The notes: generated from the letters alone by a model not told the origin. A stretch of 64,000 nucleotides of DNA from Candidatus Methanophagales archaeon (GCA_024699715.1 JANPRD010000006.1:1-64000), one strand, 5' to 3'. Counted from the first letter of the stretch, positions 37,220-46,112 are shown. Numbers and translations are program-made.

Positions 37220-37486
37220 TAGTAATTTCCAGAAGAAATGATGGTATTTAAAGATTTTGCAAGGATGGGGTTTCCACTGGAAATCGGTGAAAGGGCTGAT
37301 GAGAGCGTTCCTTTTGTTAAGAGGGCTTCTCTGAATGCTCCGTTCCAGTGGAAATTAGGTCTGTCTAAAATTTCAATGCTTTCGGCGTTGGAGAGGCTCT
37401 GTTCTCGCTTATTTTGGTGAAAAGAGCGTTCTACGCAGAGATTTCGGTGAGGTTGAAGACACACACCCCCCCATTTCCACTGGAAC
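37220..37486 (-). repeat. Palindrome-rich repeat, copy A
   Basis: One of four related elements of about 265 bp. In minus orientation: GTTCCAGTGGAAATGGGGGG, then GTGTGTCTTCAACCTCACCGAAATCTC, two more TTCCASTGGAA palindromes, and a TATA-like end CTTTAAATAC followed about 13 bp on by CTTCTGGAAAT. Palindromes lie at 37271-37283, 37343-37355 and 37474-37486. Between the second and third palindromes (37271-37355) it is nearly identical to copy D. The TATA end points toward acd. No transposase is present. Confidence 0.85.
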
Positions 37487-37578
37487 TCACGAGGTAAGGG
37501 TAGGGTGAGTGAGTGTGAGAGCGAGGGTAACAAGAAGGATGAAAAGAAAAATCAAACGGCTAAAAGTTCCAGAAGGGG

Positions 37579-39046
37579 ATGGCGACTAAAGTGAGACTTC
37601 CTTACGGCTCAAGCGAAGTGGAGTTTGCAGTGGAAACAGGCGTCCATTCGGAAGCGGGAGTTGCAGTGGAAGTCAAGGAATTGGCGTCGGCTGCGAGAAC
37701 TGGAGAGACTGCGAGAAAAGCGGAGAAAGAAAGGGAGAGGCGTTTGGAGATTTTGCGTGAGGCGTTGAAGCGACCTTTGAAAGCGAAGCGACTGCGTGAA
37801 ATCTTGCGTGAGCGTTTTTCTGAGAGAAGGAAAACGGCGGAGACAGCGGAGACAGCAGGGAATGCAGAGAAAGAAAGAGGGGGGAGAGGAGAAAGAGGAG
37901 AAGAAGAGGGGCGGAGGGGGAAGGGAAATAGTCATTGTTGTTGACGACCACACGAGGAGCGCCCCTACGGAGGAGATGCTTGACGCTCTTACGGCGGAAA
38001 TAAGCGAAGCGGGTGGCGAAGAATACTTGAGAAGGGTGAAGGTGCTTGTCGCATGCGGGACGCACAGTGCGCCGAGCAAAGAAGAGTTGCGAAGGATTCT
38101 CGGCAAGCACTACGGCAGATTTCCAGTGGAAGCGCATGACTGCGACGCAGATTCGCTTGTCTTCGTAGGAAGAACGAGCAGGGGGACGCCAGTATTCCTG
38201 AACGCAACATATGTGAATGCGAAAATGCGTGGCGGTGTCTGCGTCCTCACGGGAGACATTACGCTGCATTACTACGCAGGCTTCGGCGGAGGTCGTAAAA
38301 GCATTCTGCCGGGCATCGCAGGTAGGGAAACAATCCGAAGGAACCATGCCTTGCTCGTCCACGAGAATGCGAGAACAGCGAATCTTGACGGAAATCCAGT
38401 TCACGAGGACATGTGCGAGGCTGCTGCGATGCCCCTTGCAAAGCCTGACTTCGTGCTGAACACCGTTTCTGACGCTTCTGGTAATTTAGTTGCGGCGTTC
38501 GCAGGCGAATGCGATGAAGTTTTCAAGCGAGGCGCAGCAGTCGCTCGTGAGCTATTTGTCAAGCGTATTCGTGAGAAATACGACATTTTGGTCGTGAGTG
38601 CGGGAGGCTTCCCCAAAGACAGAAATCTTTACCTCGCAACAAAAGCAATTGAACACTGCAAGCGTGCTGTCGCCGACGGTGGCTCGCTCATTCTCGTTGC
38701 TGAGTGCAGAGATGGCGTTGGAGACGCTGTTTTTGAGGATTGGATGAACAAATACAAAACAGCAGAGGCAGTTGAATCCGCAGTGAAAACGAATTTCGTG
38801 CTCGGCGGGCATAAGGCTTTCTACTTGCGTTCTACAATGCGTCGGATTCGCATATGCGTTGTCTCTTCGCTTGACGCTGAAATGCTCGAAAATTGGGGCA
38901 TTCAACCTTACGAGAGCGTTCAGTCCGCTGTTGAGTGCGAGCTGAATCTAATGCTAAGGCATAAGGAGAAAATGGAAGAGGAGGAAGAAGGAGAGAGGAA
39001 GAAGGAGGAAAGGGAGCAGAGGGAGAAAAGAGCGGGGGAGAATTAG
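37579..39046 (+). CDS. larA: LarA-type (DUF2088) nickel-pincer racemase family, one frame break
   Basis: Homologue of lactate racemase, which uses a nickel pincer nucleotide. The first ORF gives the N-terminal strand VRLPYGSSEVEFAVETG; the second gives VDDHTRSAPTEEML (His of the DHTR motif), HYYAGFGGGRKSILPGIAG (active-site Lys/His region) and NHALLVHENARTANLDGNPVHEDM. The frames meet in a purine-rich low-complexity stretch with a G6 run at 37879-37884; removing one G gives one protein of about 488 aa. Family length is near 430, the extra being the charged insert and an acidic tail. Larger relatives are not always racemases. No larBCE genes are nearby. Flanked by repeat copies A and B. Confidence 0.85.
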
Positions 39047-39139
39047 AAAAGGCGTGTGGGAGAAGAATAAAAATAGGAGTAGTAAGGAATGGAATGGATG
39101 TATTTCTGGAGTAAATTTGCTGTGCTGCTCTCTGATTAT

Positions 39140-39407
39140 CTCCTGCTCCAGAGGAAGCGGTTCTTATATAAAGATTACTCTTCAAGGGAATTTCCAGTGG
39201 AAATTGCTGTGAGAAGGAAGGAGAACGCTCCATTTCAAGAAAGGAGGAATATGGTGAGTTTTTCCAGTGGAAATTGTGGTCGTCTGAAATATGCGAGCGT
39301 GTTACCGTGAAAGGGCGCTCTACTCGCTTATTTTTGTGAAAGGAGCGTTCTACGCAGAGATTTCTGTGAGGTTGAGGACACACACCCCCCCATTTCCACT
39401 GGAACTT
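39140..39407 (-). repeat. Palindrome-rich repeat, copy B
   Basis: Same element as copy A, in the same orientation. Palindromes lie at 39191-39203, 39261-39273 and 39393-39405. It is almost identical to copy C (opposite orientation), including CGCCCTTTCACGGTAACACG and ATATTTCAGACGACCACAAT. Its TATA end AATCTTTATATAAGAACCGC points toward the 3' end of larA. The following 39411-39547 is AT-rich without a gene; it holds an 8 bp-arm palindrome GAATTATTTTAATAATTC at 39445-39462 and a loose site ATTCCACATTGGAAT at 39484-39498. Confidence 0.85.
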
Positions 39408-39547
39408 TCAATGCAAAGGATGCAGGCTCATTAATAAAATCATAGAATTATTTTAATAATTCATGGTCAGCGAAGTTTATACCATTCCACATTGGAATTG
39501 TTTCTTTCCTTATGTCTTGCTTGAGGAGGAATAATTTCTAATCAATT

Positions 39548-40018
39548 TTATCTCATTTTATATAATAATTCATTTATTTTATTTCCATGATAACCCAATT
39601 CACCACCCATTGAGAAGCTCTTTTTTATGCCTCTATGTCCTTTTCTTGGCGGATGTAACCTGAAAATCGGTTTTATCTTATATTTCATAAGCTCTTTCAT
39701 CGTTATTTTTCCATCAATCAGTGCTTTCGCAAGCTCTTCAAATGATTTAAATGGCGTGTTTTCCCTCAAATACTCTTCTGTGAGCCTCTTTCCCCCTTCT
39801 AATCTCCCTCTTCGCTTAAGCAAGAGCGTCAGCATATCCTCTGAAATCTCCCCCCACGCAACATAGTCCTTCACCACTTTCAACATTCCCTTGTAATACT
39901 CATTTGCAGGCACTACTACACAGTGATTCAGCCTGTTCAACCTCAAAAGCCTCAAAGTGTGCCTCACTTCAGGACGAACATCTACTCTACCTCTTAACCT
40001 GACAACCGCATACAGCAT
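39548..40018 (-). CDS. rpl30: Ribosomal protein L30
   Basis: 50S subunit protein, archaeal/eukaryotic long L30 form, 156 aa. It begins MLYAVVRLRGRVDVRPEVRHTLRLLRLN, has the NHCVVVPANEYYKGMLKVVKDYVAWGE segment and ends in FRLHPPRKGHRGIKKSFSMGGELGYHG. It is the last gene of a block L19e-L18-S5-L30 transcribed leftward. In most archaea L15 and SecY follow; here repeat copy B follows instead. Confidence 0.95.
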   Translation of the reverse strand: MLYAVVRLRGRVDVRPEVRHTLRLLRLNRLNHCVVVPANEYYKGMLKVVKDYVAWGEISEDMLTLLLKRRGRLEGGKRLTEEYLRENTPFKSFEELAKALIDGKITMKELMKYKIKPIFRLHPPRKGHRGIKKSFSMGGELGYHGNKINELLYKMR

Positions 40019-40111
40019 CTCCTTTTATTCCCTCCTCCTATTCTCTCCTTTCCTCTTTTCTTATTCCTTTCCTTTCTTCTTTCACATCCTTTTTCACCTT
40101 CCTCTTTTTTA

Positions 40112-40804
40112 TTATCTTCGGATGAGAGCGATTTTCTTAAGGGCGTCGAAAGTTGCGAATGCGAAGTTGAAAGTAGTTCTTGTTTCTCCTTTTGTTCTTG
40201 TCCACACATCTTTAATGCCTGCGAACTCAAGCACTTTCTTAGGCGTCTCGCCTGCTACGAGTCCTACTCCTCTCGGCGCTGGCTTGAGCGTAATCCGCAC
40301 ACTTCCTGACTTACCTACGACTTTGAACGGCACGGAGTGAGGTTCTGAGCAGTTGCATTCCCAAGAACCGCATCCTCTCTCAACGAACGCAATATTCAAC
40401 TTCGCATTCCTTATCGCTTTCAAAATTCCATTCCGAACGAGAGCATCCTTTCCCAAACCGACACCAACAAACCCGTCTTTGTTACCTACGACAGCACAAA
40501 CCCTGAATTTCACCCTCCGACCTGAATCTGTCATTCGCTGCACAAGATTTATGTCAAGAACCTCCTCACTCAAGTCAGGAAGCAAAATATCCACAATTTG
40601 AGGCTCTTTCAGCGGATATCTTGATTTCAATGCCTCCTCCATTGTCTTTATTTTACCTTCCTTCACAAGCCGACCTAAGGCAGTCTTAGGCGACCACTCC
40701 TCCCATTCTTCCTCTTTTTCCACTTCCTCTACCTCCTCTTCTACATCTATTCTCTCCAATTCCACCGCTTCTTCCACGCCCCTCTCCTCTAATTCCTCAG
40801 ACAT
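40112..40804 (-). CDS. rps5: Ribosomal protein S5
   Basis: 30S protein of the decoding fidelity centre. It has the double-stranded-RNA-binding-like core [24 protein letters not shown] and the C-terminal [38 protein letters not shown]. From ATG 40804 (GGTGAGG upstream) it is about 230 aa. The track ORF begins at a TTG overlapping the rpl18 stop and adds a Lys/Gly-rich stretch. The first 40 residues are strongly acidic ([16 protein letters not shown]), which is unusual for S5. Confidence 0.93.
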   Translation of the reverse strand: MSEELEERGVEEAVELERIDVEEEVEEVEKEEEWEEWSPKTALGRLVKEGKIKTMEEALKSRYPLKEPQIVDILLPDLSEEVLDINLVQRMTDSGRRVKFRVCAVVGNKDGFVGVGLGKDALVRNGILKAIRNAKLNIAFVERGCGSWECNCSEPHSVPFKVVGKSGSVRITLKPAPRGVGLVAGETPKKVLEFAGIKDVWTRTKGETRTTFNFAFATFDALKKIALIRR

Positions 40805-40920
40805 ACATACCTCACCAGTCCATACATGTCTCTTCCTCCGTTTCTGTGTTTCTGTGTTCTCTCCTTTTCCTTTATTTTTTAAGTTTTTCCCACCTACCCC
40901 CCCTCTACTGCTCTTCCCGC

Positions 40921-41439
40921 TCAAGCACCTTCTTCCTCTATTCTCTTCTTCACTTCCTCAAACCGCTCCACAATCTCAACATGCATGAATTCTGCGATGT
41001 GCTCCCCTCTTATTCTTTCCTCCGCAGGGAATATTGAAGGGTCGTGTGGGACTTCCAAGCCAGCGTCAACTGCACCTTTCAAAGCGGCGTATATGCGGCA
41101 GCCCTGCGATGGCGTGTGCAGACCCATGTCTAAGATTGCATGCTTGAAGCCTTTACGAAGCGCCCTCTTCCCAAGCAGGAGTCCTGTCAAGTATGCAGCG
41201 GGCGTGTTCTTCTTGCTGAATTCCCAGCCGAACTTCGCAAGCTCTGCGGAGTTCGCATCCGCAACCGTCTTGTCGCCCTCAGGAGCAGCGAGGATGAGTT
41301 GCGCCCTTATGTATCTATTGCTCTTCCTCACGACCATGCGAGGCTCACCGCTCAGCAAGAGACGCAATCGCTTCCTGTAATTTGTCTTTCCCTCACGCCT
41401 CCTCCTGAAAGGAACTCTGTAAGTCGGTCCTGATGCCAT
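40921..41439 (-). CDS. rpl18: Ribosomal protein L18
   Basis: 5S rRNA-binding protein of the 50S subunit, about 172 aa. It reads [31 protein letters not shown], with [20 protein letters not shown] and an acidic C-terminus. ATG 41439 overlaps the L19e stop (TGATG), with GGAGGTG upstream, indicating translational coupling. Standard position in the spc operon. Confidence 0.95.
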   Translation of the reverse strand: MASGPTYRVPFRRRREGKTNYRKRLRLLLSGEPRMVVRKSNRYIRAQLILAAPEGDKTVADANSAELAKFGWEFSKKNTPAAYLTGLLLGKRALRKGFKHAILDMGLHTPSQGCRIYAALKGAVDAGLEVPHDPSIFPAEERIRGEHIAEFMHVEIVERFEEVKKRIEEEGA

Positions 41440-41930
41440 CACCGCTCACCTCCTTTCCCTCCTCCTGCCTCTGTTGTCTCCAGCGTCGCCAAATTGTTTG
41501 CTCTGATGTATTCTTCGAGATGTGCGACGCTTTTGAACATTCCGCCTTTCGCCCTGCGGTAGAGCAGACGATATGTGCGTCTGTCCAAGCGACCCTCGTC
41601 TCTCAGCTCACGGAGGCGACGCCTTAACGCCCTTATTCGCATAATCCATCGCCTCTTCCTCGGAAGCCTCGCATATTTCGTCCCTTTTCGTGAGCCATGC
41701 CCTCTTCTGCGACCGAGCTTCCGCTTCCTCGCCCTCTCTCTCGCCCTTCCTCTTGAGACGCCCTTCTTCTGCTTCCTTTTAATTATGCCTTCTTCAATGA
41801 GCTTTCGTATGTCTTCCCTCGTGATTGCTGAAGAGACTTCCTCCGCAGCCTCAGGGTCTATCCAAACCCTCTCCACTCCGACCTTCAAAATATCCGCCGC
41901 AAGCCTGCGCTGCTTCGTAAGGTTCGTCAC
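41439..41930 (-). CDS. rpl19e: Ribosomal protein L19e
   Basis: Archaeal/eukaryotic 50S protein, about 163 aa: [37 protein letters not shown] and [23 protein letters not shown]. The family begins near this TNL sequence, so the GTG at 41930 with GAAGGAG upstream is used; the track start at 42002 lies in non-homologous sequence next to repeat copy C. L32e, normally the next gene upstream, is missing; the repeat occupies its place. Confidence 0.92.
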   Translation of the reverse strand: MTNLTKQRRLAADILKVGVERVWIDPEAAEEVSSAITREDIRKLIEEGIIKRKQKKGVSRGRARERARKRKLGRRRGHGSRKGTKYARLPRKRRWIMRIRALRRRLRELRDEGRLDRRTYRLLYRRAKGGMFKSVAHLEEYIRANNLATLETTEAGGGKGGER

Positions 41931-42017
41931 CGCCACCACTCCTTCATTCTCTCCTTCATTTATATAAACTTGCTGCAGTCCACCCTGCACCAAACGTCCC
42001 ACACCCTATACCTTCCG

Positions 42018-42283
42018 AGTTCCAGTGGAAATGGGGGGGTGTGTGTCCTCAACCTCACAGAAATCTCTGCGTAGAACGCCTCTTTCACCAAAACAAGCGA
42101 GTAGAGCGCCCTTTCACGGTAACACGCTCGCATATTTCAGACGACCACAATTTCCACTGGAAAAACTCACCATATTTCTCCTCTCTTGAAATGGAGCGTT
42201 CTCCTCCCTCCTCTCAACAATTTCCACTGGAAATTCCCTGAAGAGTAATCTTTATATAAGAATCGCTTCCTCTGGAGCGAGCT
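42018..42283 (+). repeat. Palindrome-rich repeat, copy C
   Basis: Inverted partner of copy B, about 95 percent alike by eye. Order on the plus strand: TTCCAGTGGAAATGGGGGGG (42020), TCCTCAACCTCACAGAAATC, palindrome at 42151-42163, palindrome at 42221-42233, then AATCTTTATATAAGAATCGC and TTCCTCTGGAGC. The TATA box points toward the GGGP synthase gene (ATG 42408). The remainder of the gap to 42407 shows no gene. Confidence 0.85.
42248..42259 (+). promoter_or_regulatory. TATA box within repeat C, upstream of GGGP synthase
   Basis: AATCTTTATATAAG is a strong TATA box. The predicted start near 42277 falls at the CTTCCTCTGGAGC sequence that is common to the ends of the repeats. The gene at 42408 is the only one downstream on this strand, giving a leader of about 130 nt. 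Confidence 0.5.
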
Positions 42284-42407
42284 GAAAAACGCTGCTCGGA
42301 AGCAACGCAAAGCAGGCTGAATATGTAGAGATGATTTGCTTTCAGCTTGCAGCTAAACAGCATCTCTTTTTCCTTTTCTCTTCCTATTTTCTGCGGGTGG
42401 TGTGAGC

Positions 42408-43097
42408 ATGCGGAGTGCTGCTCGTGAGGAGAAGCCTTGGAGGCGCTGGCGACACATCACGAAGCTTGACCCTGACAAGCCGATTTCAGCCTCGCAGGTG
42501 AAATTTATAGTGGAGAGCGGAACTGACGCAATAATGATTTCAGGCACGCAAAATATCACTGCGGAAAAGGTGAAAAAGCTCATTTCAATGCTCTCTGAAT
42601 ACGAAATACCGAAGATTTTAGAGCCTTCTCACCCAAATGTCATTACTTATGAAGGTGTTGATTATGTTTTTGTGCCTTCTGTGTTGAATGCTGATGTTAA
42701 ATGGTTAAGAGATGTGCATATAGAGTGGATAAAAAGCGGGAGGATAATGTGGGAGCGGGTTGTTCCAGAGGCATATATCGTGCTTAATCCCGCATCTGCC
42801 GTCGCTTCGCTCACGCATGCGAAAACGGATTTGAGTGTTGAGGATGTCGTCGCTTACGGCATATATGCGGAGCGTTTCTTGGGATTTCCCATTGTTTATG
42901 TGGAATACAGCGGGGCATTCGGCGATGTGAATGTCGTTCGTAAATTAAAAGAGGCGTTGAAAGACGCAACACTCTTCTACGGCGGCGGCATAAACTCTGC
43001 GGAGCGTGCTTCTGAGATGCTGAAATATGCGGATGCAATCGTCGTCGGGAATGTCGTCTACGAGGACTTGCGGAAGTTCAAAGCGACAATCGTTTGA
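42408..43097 (+). CDS. Geranylgeranylglyceryl phosphate synthase
   Basis: Makes the first ether bond of archaeal lipids from glycerol-1-phosphate and geranylgeranyl diphosphate. TIM-barrel of about 229 aa: HITKLDPDKPISASQVKFIVESGTDAIMISG, then the substrate region GFPIVYVEYSGAFGDVNVVRKLKE, and LFYGGGINSAERASEMLKYADAIVVGN, which binds phosphate. ATG 42408 is used; an in-frame GTG two codons earlier is possible. The gene sits alone between repeat copies C and D. Confidence 0.93.
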   Translation: MRSAAREEKPWRRWRHITKLDPDKPISASQVKFIVESGTDAIMISGTQNITAEKVKKLISMLSEYEIPKILEPSHPNVITYEGVDYVFVPSVLNADVKWLRDVHIEWIKSGRIMWERVVPEAYIVLNPASAVASLTHAKTDLSVEDVVAYGIYAERFLGFPIVYVEYSGAFGDVNVVRKLKEALKDATLFYGGGINSAERASEMLKYADAIVVGNVVYEDLRKFKATIV

Positions 43098-43134
43098 CTG
43101 TGACCACCTGCTTCCAGTGGAAAGTTGAGTTTCG

Positions 43135-43260
43135 GTTGAGTCGCCTTTCCTTAGCATTTCGCAAAGGAAAGCTGAGGTCTCCTTTTGTCCTTTCGTAGCC
43201 CGCCCTCAAAGGGCCCAGAGGACTCTCTACCTCCGTTCACACCTTCTTAATTCCTCTCGT
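43135..43260 (-). ncRNA. Hairpin-rich non-coding element
   Basis: Contains an 8 bp inverted repeat, CTTTCCTT (43145-43152) and AAGGAAAG (43164-43171), and on the minus strand TTAAGAAGGTGTGAACGGAG, which is close to TTAAGGAGGATGAACGGAG in the omega-RNA-like element at 5.5 kb. The hairpin is followed by GGCGACTCAAC, comparable to GTGGCTCAC there. The distance between hairpin and the shared box differs (about 60 versus 14 nt), so kinship is tentative. A lone TTCCAGTGGAAA palindrome lies just before it at about 43111-43122. No ORF. Confidence 0.25.
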
Positions 43261-43294
43261 GTCATTTCGGTAGTTCGCACCACCCTTACTTTTC

Positions 43295-43575
43295 AATTTC
43301 CAGTGGAAATGGAGGGGTGTGTGTCTTCAACCTCACAGAAATCTCTGCGTAGAAAGCCCCTTTCGCCAAAAGAAGCGAGGAGAACAGCCTTTCACGGTAA
43401 CACACTCACATATTTCAGACGACCACAATTTCCACTGGAGCGGAGCATTCAGAGAAGCCCTCTTAACAAAAGGAACGCTCTCATCAGCCCTTTCACCGAT
43501 TTCCAGTGGAAACCCTCCATATGATTAACTTTAAATAGGTATTGCTTCCTCTGGAAACCCTCAAAGTAATCTTTA
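43295..43575 (+). repeat. Palindrome-rich repeat, copy D
   Basis: Inverted partner of copy A. The right half (GGAGCATTCAGAGAAGCCCT to CACCGATTTCCAGTGGAAACC) matches copy A, while the left half (TTTCACGGTAACAC, ATTTCAGACGACCACAAT) matches copies B and C, so it is a mosaic. Palindromes at 43297-43309, 43429-43440 (one end mismatched) and 43500-43512. It ends in TAACTTTAAATAGG plus TTCCTCTGGAAA, with a second TCTTTAAC...CTTCTGGAAAT unit at about 43569-43596. Confidence 0.85.
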
Positions 43576-43641
43576 ACCTATTTTTCTTCTGGAAATCGGA
43601 ATTGCACTGGATTAAGGGAAAAGGGAGTGAGCGTCGCAAAA

Positions 43642-44541
43642 TCAGAACACGCTACCGACCTCCGCTTCTGGCAGTATTTTGAGCAAGTATCCGTCGTAAG
43701 ATGACTTTCGTATCTCGCAGATTTCTCGCAGTTCCCTTTTTCCGACCTGCACACTCGGCAGTTCTTCCGCCTCTTCTTCGCCTATTCGCACCCTGAGACC
43801 GTCCAAATGAAGCACGATAGGCATCTCCTCTGCTGAACTCAGCGGAATCCTCGCCTCAATCATTTCTTTCACGAACATGGGCGGTGCTGCGAGCGGGTCT
43901 TCCTCAATCTCTATCCGCTTCTCGCCGAGAGCTTCACTCAAACGCTCAACTACCTCCCGAAGCTTCACTATTTCCGCTTTCCTTCGCATCCTGTCTGTTC
44001 GCCTGCCTATGCCACCGACATAATTTGCGACGCCTTCAACCTCAGGCGGACCTCCGACGATGATGTAAGGGATGTTCAGCGGCTCGCAAAGCTTCGCAGC
44101 CTTCTCACGAATGCATTCCGCAAAGTTTCCGAAGAAGAATACTGCTGCGTCGCATTCTTCAATCATTTCTCGCTCTTTCACTGTCATCTGCGAAATCCGC
44201 TTCCCTACGCCTCTCGCAAGACCGAGCATGTTCGTCACCGCTCCTTCCCTGCGAAGGAACTCCGCAATGTCGCAGACAGGATGAACGAGGTGATGTTTTC
44301 CGAGTGAAGGCGAAACTACCATTATTTCAGTGCCAGCGAGCGGTAAATCTCGCAGCTTACCGCCAAGCCCTTTCACAAAATCACGAATCAGGCGCTCTTC
44401 CTCCGCTGGTAGTGCGAGATGCATAAGCACATCCGACTGCAGCGTCATCTCTTGAATGACGAAACCGCCGATGTCTTGCACCAATTCCTTCAATTCTTTG
44501 AATCGGTAAACGCCCCCCTCAAACATCATTATCTTATACAT
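43642..44541 (-). CDS. mmp7: Methanogenesis marker protein 7
   Basis: Protein found almost only in MCR-containing archaea; its role is thought to be linked to MCR maturation or cofactor handling but is not settled. 299 aa. Recognised by MYKIMMFEGGVYRFKELKELVQDIGGF, MVVSPSLGKHHLVHPVCDIAEFLRR and IIVGGPPEVEGVANYVGGIGRRTDRM. It lies downstream of cdhE on the same strand with its own likely TATA box. Confidence 0.88.
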   Translation of the reverse strand: MYKIMMFEGGVYRFKELKELVQDIGGFVIQEMTLQSDVLMHLALPAEEERLIRDFVKGLGGKLRDLPLAGTEIMVVSPSLGKHHLVHPVCDIAEFLRREGAVTNMLGLARGVGKRISQMTVKEREMIEECDAAVFFFGNFAECIREKAAKLCEPLNIPYIIVGGPPEVEGVANYVGGIGRRTDRMRRKAEIVKLREVVERLSEALGEKRIEIEEDPLAAPPMFVKEMIEARIPLSSAEEMPIVLHLDGLRVRIGEEEAEELPSVQVGKRELREICEIRKSSYDGYLLKILPEAEVGSVF

Positions 44542-44663
44542 TTTACCTCACACACACCACGCTCTTCTCTTTCACTTCTCTTCCTCCTTACATCTCTCGC
44601 TTTCCCTGCCGCTCTCGCTCTTCCTTCCTACGCTCTCACTACTCTCCTTTAGGCACGCCCTCT

Positions 44664-44675
44664 CAATAAATATAC
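44664..44675 (-). promoter_or_regulatory. TATA-like box upstream of mmp7
   Basis: Minus-strand GTATATTTATTG just before the cdhE stop region, about 125 bp upstream of the mmp7 start. It predicts a leader of about 100 nt. mmp7 could also be read through from the cdh genes. Confidence 0.35.
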
Positions 44676-44687
44676 ATGAATCATGCG

Positions 44688-46094
44688 TCATGAGAGCCAC
44701 TCAGGCGGCCAGCTCTTCTCCATCCATCTCGGAATCATCCCGCTGTCTTTCGGACCGACGAGGACTCTCCACCCCGTTTTATCCTCTGTTTCGCCTGATA
44801 TTCTCGCTGCGAGACCGGGAAGAACCATCGTCTTGTGCTTCACCTTCTCTTCAACACCGAAGCGTTCCAATGCATCCTTCACAGCATCCGCACTCAGCTG
44901 ACCCCCTGCGACCGCAGATTCAACGCCCAATCCGCCTGTGTCAATAACGAGCAAATAAGAATCAATTTTGCTTGAAGATATGTCGCTTTCCACCGTATAG
45001 TATGTGAGGGCGAAGTTAGTAGTGACGAAAAGCGGTGAATTTTCGTTTGGAGAGCCAATTATTCGCAAACCCGGCTCAACACTCACAGGTTTTCTCGGAT
45101 CAGTGTATATATTTTCAACGAGAGTCCGCTCAACAATCAGCGAATGTGGCTCCAATCCGTGCAAAATCATGATGTCCGCATACTTAATGATGAAAATGCA
45201 TGCGATGACAGCCTCCCAGTATGAAGCCTCCACAGGGTCCTTGTGTGTGAGCCAAGCGACAAGCGGAACGCTCAAGAGCGGGTAAGCGACTTCTTTCTTT
45301 CCCTCTGAAATTGCTGCACGGCGCAGTTTAACGAACTTTGCGAATGTCTCTGCGAGTCCTTTGCCTGTTGGAAGCGTCCCGGGGTCAAGCACGAGGTCTC
45401 TGACGCCTTTATTTGCGAAAGTCACTGCGAGGCTTGCGAGCGTGTCCAAAGAAGGCGAGAATAATGCGACTGGCACGCCGTAGCGACGAGCAAGCTCAAC
45501 GAATGCAAACCAATTCCGCTCTGTTGCTGCGTAAATCAGAGGGCGACGCTCACTCACTTGCGAAAGACCTGCCTCAATCACTTTTTCTGAAAATGAGCAG
45601 AGAGCAAGCGGCAAATCTGTCTCGTCTGCGACAATCCTAACGCATTCCTCAAACTTCTTCGCATCATTTGAGACTGAACGAATGGCAACACCATTCAAAC
45701 GCAAGAACTTACCAACATAAAACTTCCTCCAATCCGTTATAGTTTGCACTCTTTCCCTCAATTTATCGGCTGGTAGCGTGTCCCATACATCGTAAAATAG
45801 TGCAGTTCGGTTGAAAAATGTGAGTTCGTGCCTGTGGAGGACATCCTCACCGCCAATTTTAACTGCTTTCTCACCCTCGCCTATTACGACCTCACGAATC
45901 TCAGGTGCGAGCAGCTCCGCAATCTTCTCCCTCTGCGATGCATACTTATCCTCGCTCAAAGGCGGACACGCATCCAAATCCTTCTTACGCTCAAGAAGCA
46001 GAGATGCGAAAGCCATGCATGTCTTCTCACCGCATTCTCCGCAATTTGTGCGTGGCAACAGTCGGTAAATATCCATCGGACTCTTCGCTCTCAT
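44688..46094 (-). CDS. cdhE: Acetyl-CoA decarbonylase/synthase gamma subunit
   Basis: Large subunit of the corrinoid iron-sulfur protein; transfers the methyl group between tetrahydromethanopterin and the A cluster. The N-terminus carries the 4Fe-4S motif TNCGECGEKTCMAF and a fourth Cys in LDACPPL. Then a TIM-barrel (DVWDTLPADKLRERVQTITDW, LVLDPGTLPTGKGLAETF) and a C-terminal corrinoid-binding domain (LLVIDTGGLGVESAVAGG). 468 aa, normal. ATG 46094 has GAGGTG upstream, right after the true end of cdhD. Confidence 0.95.
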   Translation of the reverse strand: MRAKSPMDIYRLLPRTNCGECGEKTCMAFASLLLERKKDLDACPPLSEDKYASQREKIAELLAPEIREVVIGEGEKAVKIGGEDVLHRHELTFFNRTALFYDVWDTLPADKLRERVQTITDWRKFYVGKFLRLNGVAIRSVSNDAKKFEECVRIVADETDLPLALCSFSEKVIEAGLSQVSERRPLIYAATERNWFAFVELARRYGVPVALFSPSLDTLASLAVTFANKGVRDLVLDPGTLPTGKGLAETFAKFVKLRRAAISEGKKEVAYPLLSVPLVAWLTHKDPVEASYWEAVIACIFIIKYADIMILHGLEPHSLIVERTLVENIYTDPRKPVSVEPGLRIIGSPNENSPLFVTTNFALTYYTVESDISSSKIDSYLLVIDTGGLGVESAVAGGQLSADAVKDALERFGVEEKVKHKTMVLPGLAARISGETEDKTGWRVLVGPKDSGMIPRWMEKSWPPEWLS

Positions 46095-46112
46095 TTTCCT
46101 GACACCTCATTC

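Noticed and set aside
38832-39383. 183 aa minus-strand ORF over the end of larA and repeat B
   Set aside because: It joins repeat sequence with antisense larA codons; no domain, no RBS.
37220-43575. Palindromic repeats as a CRISPR array
   Set aside because: Copies are 265 bp apart by kilobases and contain genes between them; no short regular direct repeats or cas genes.
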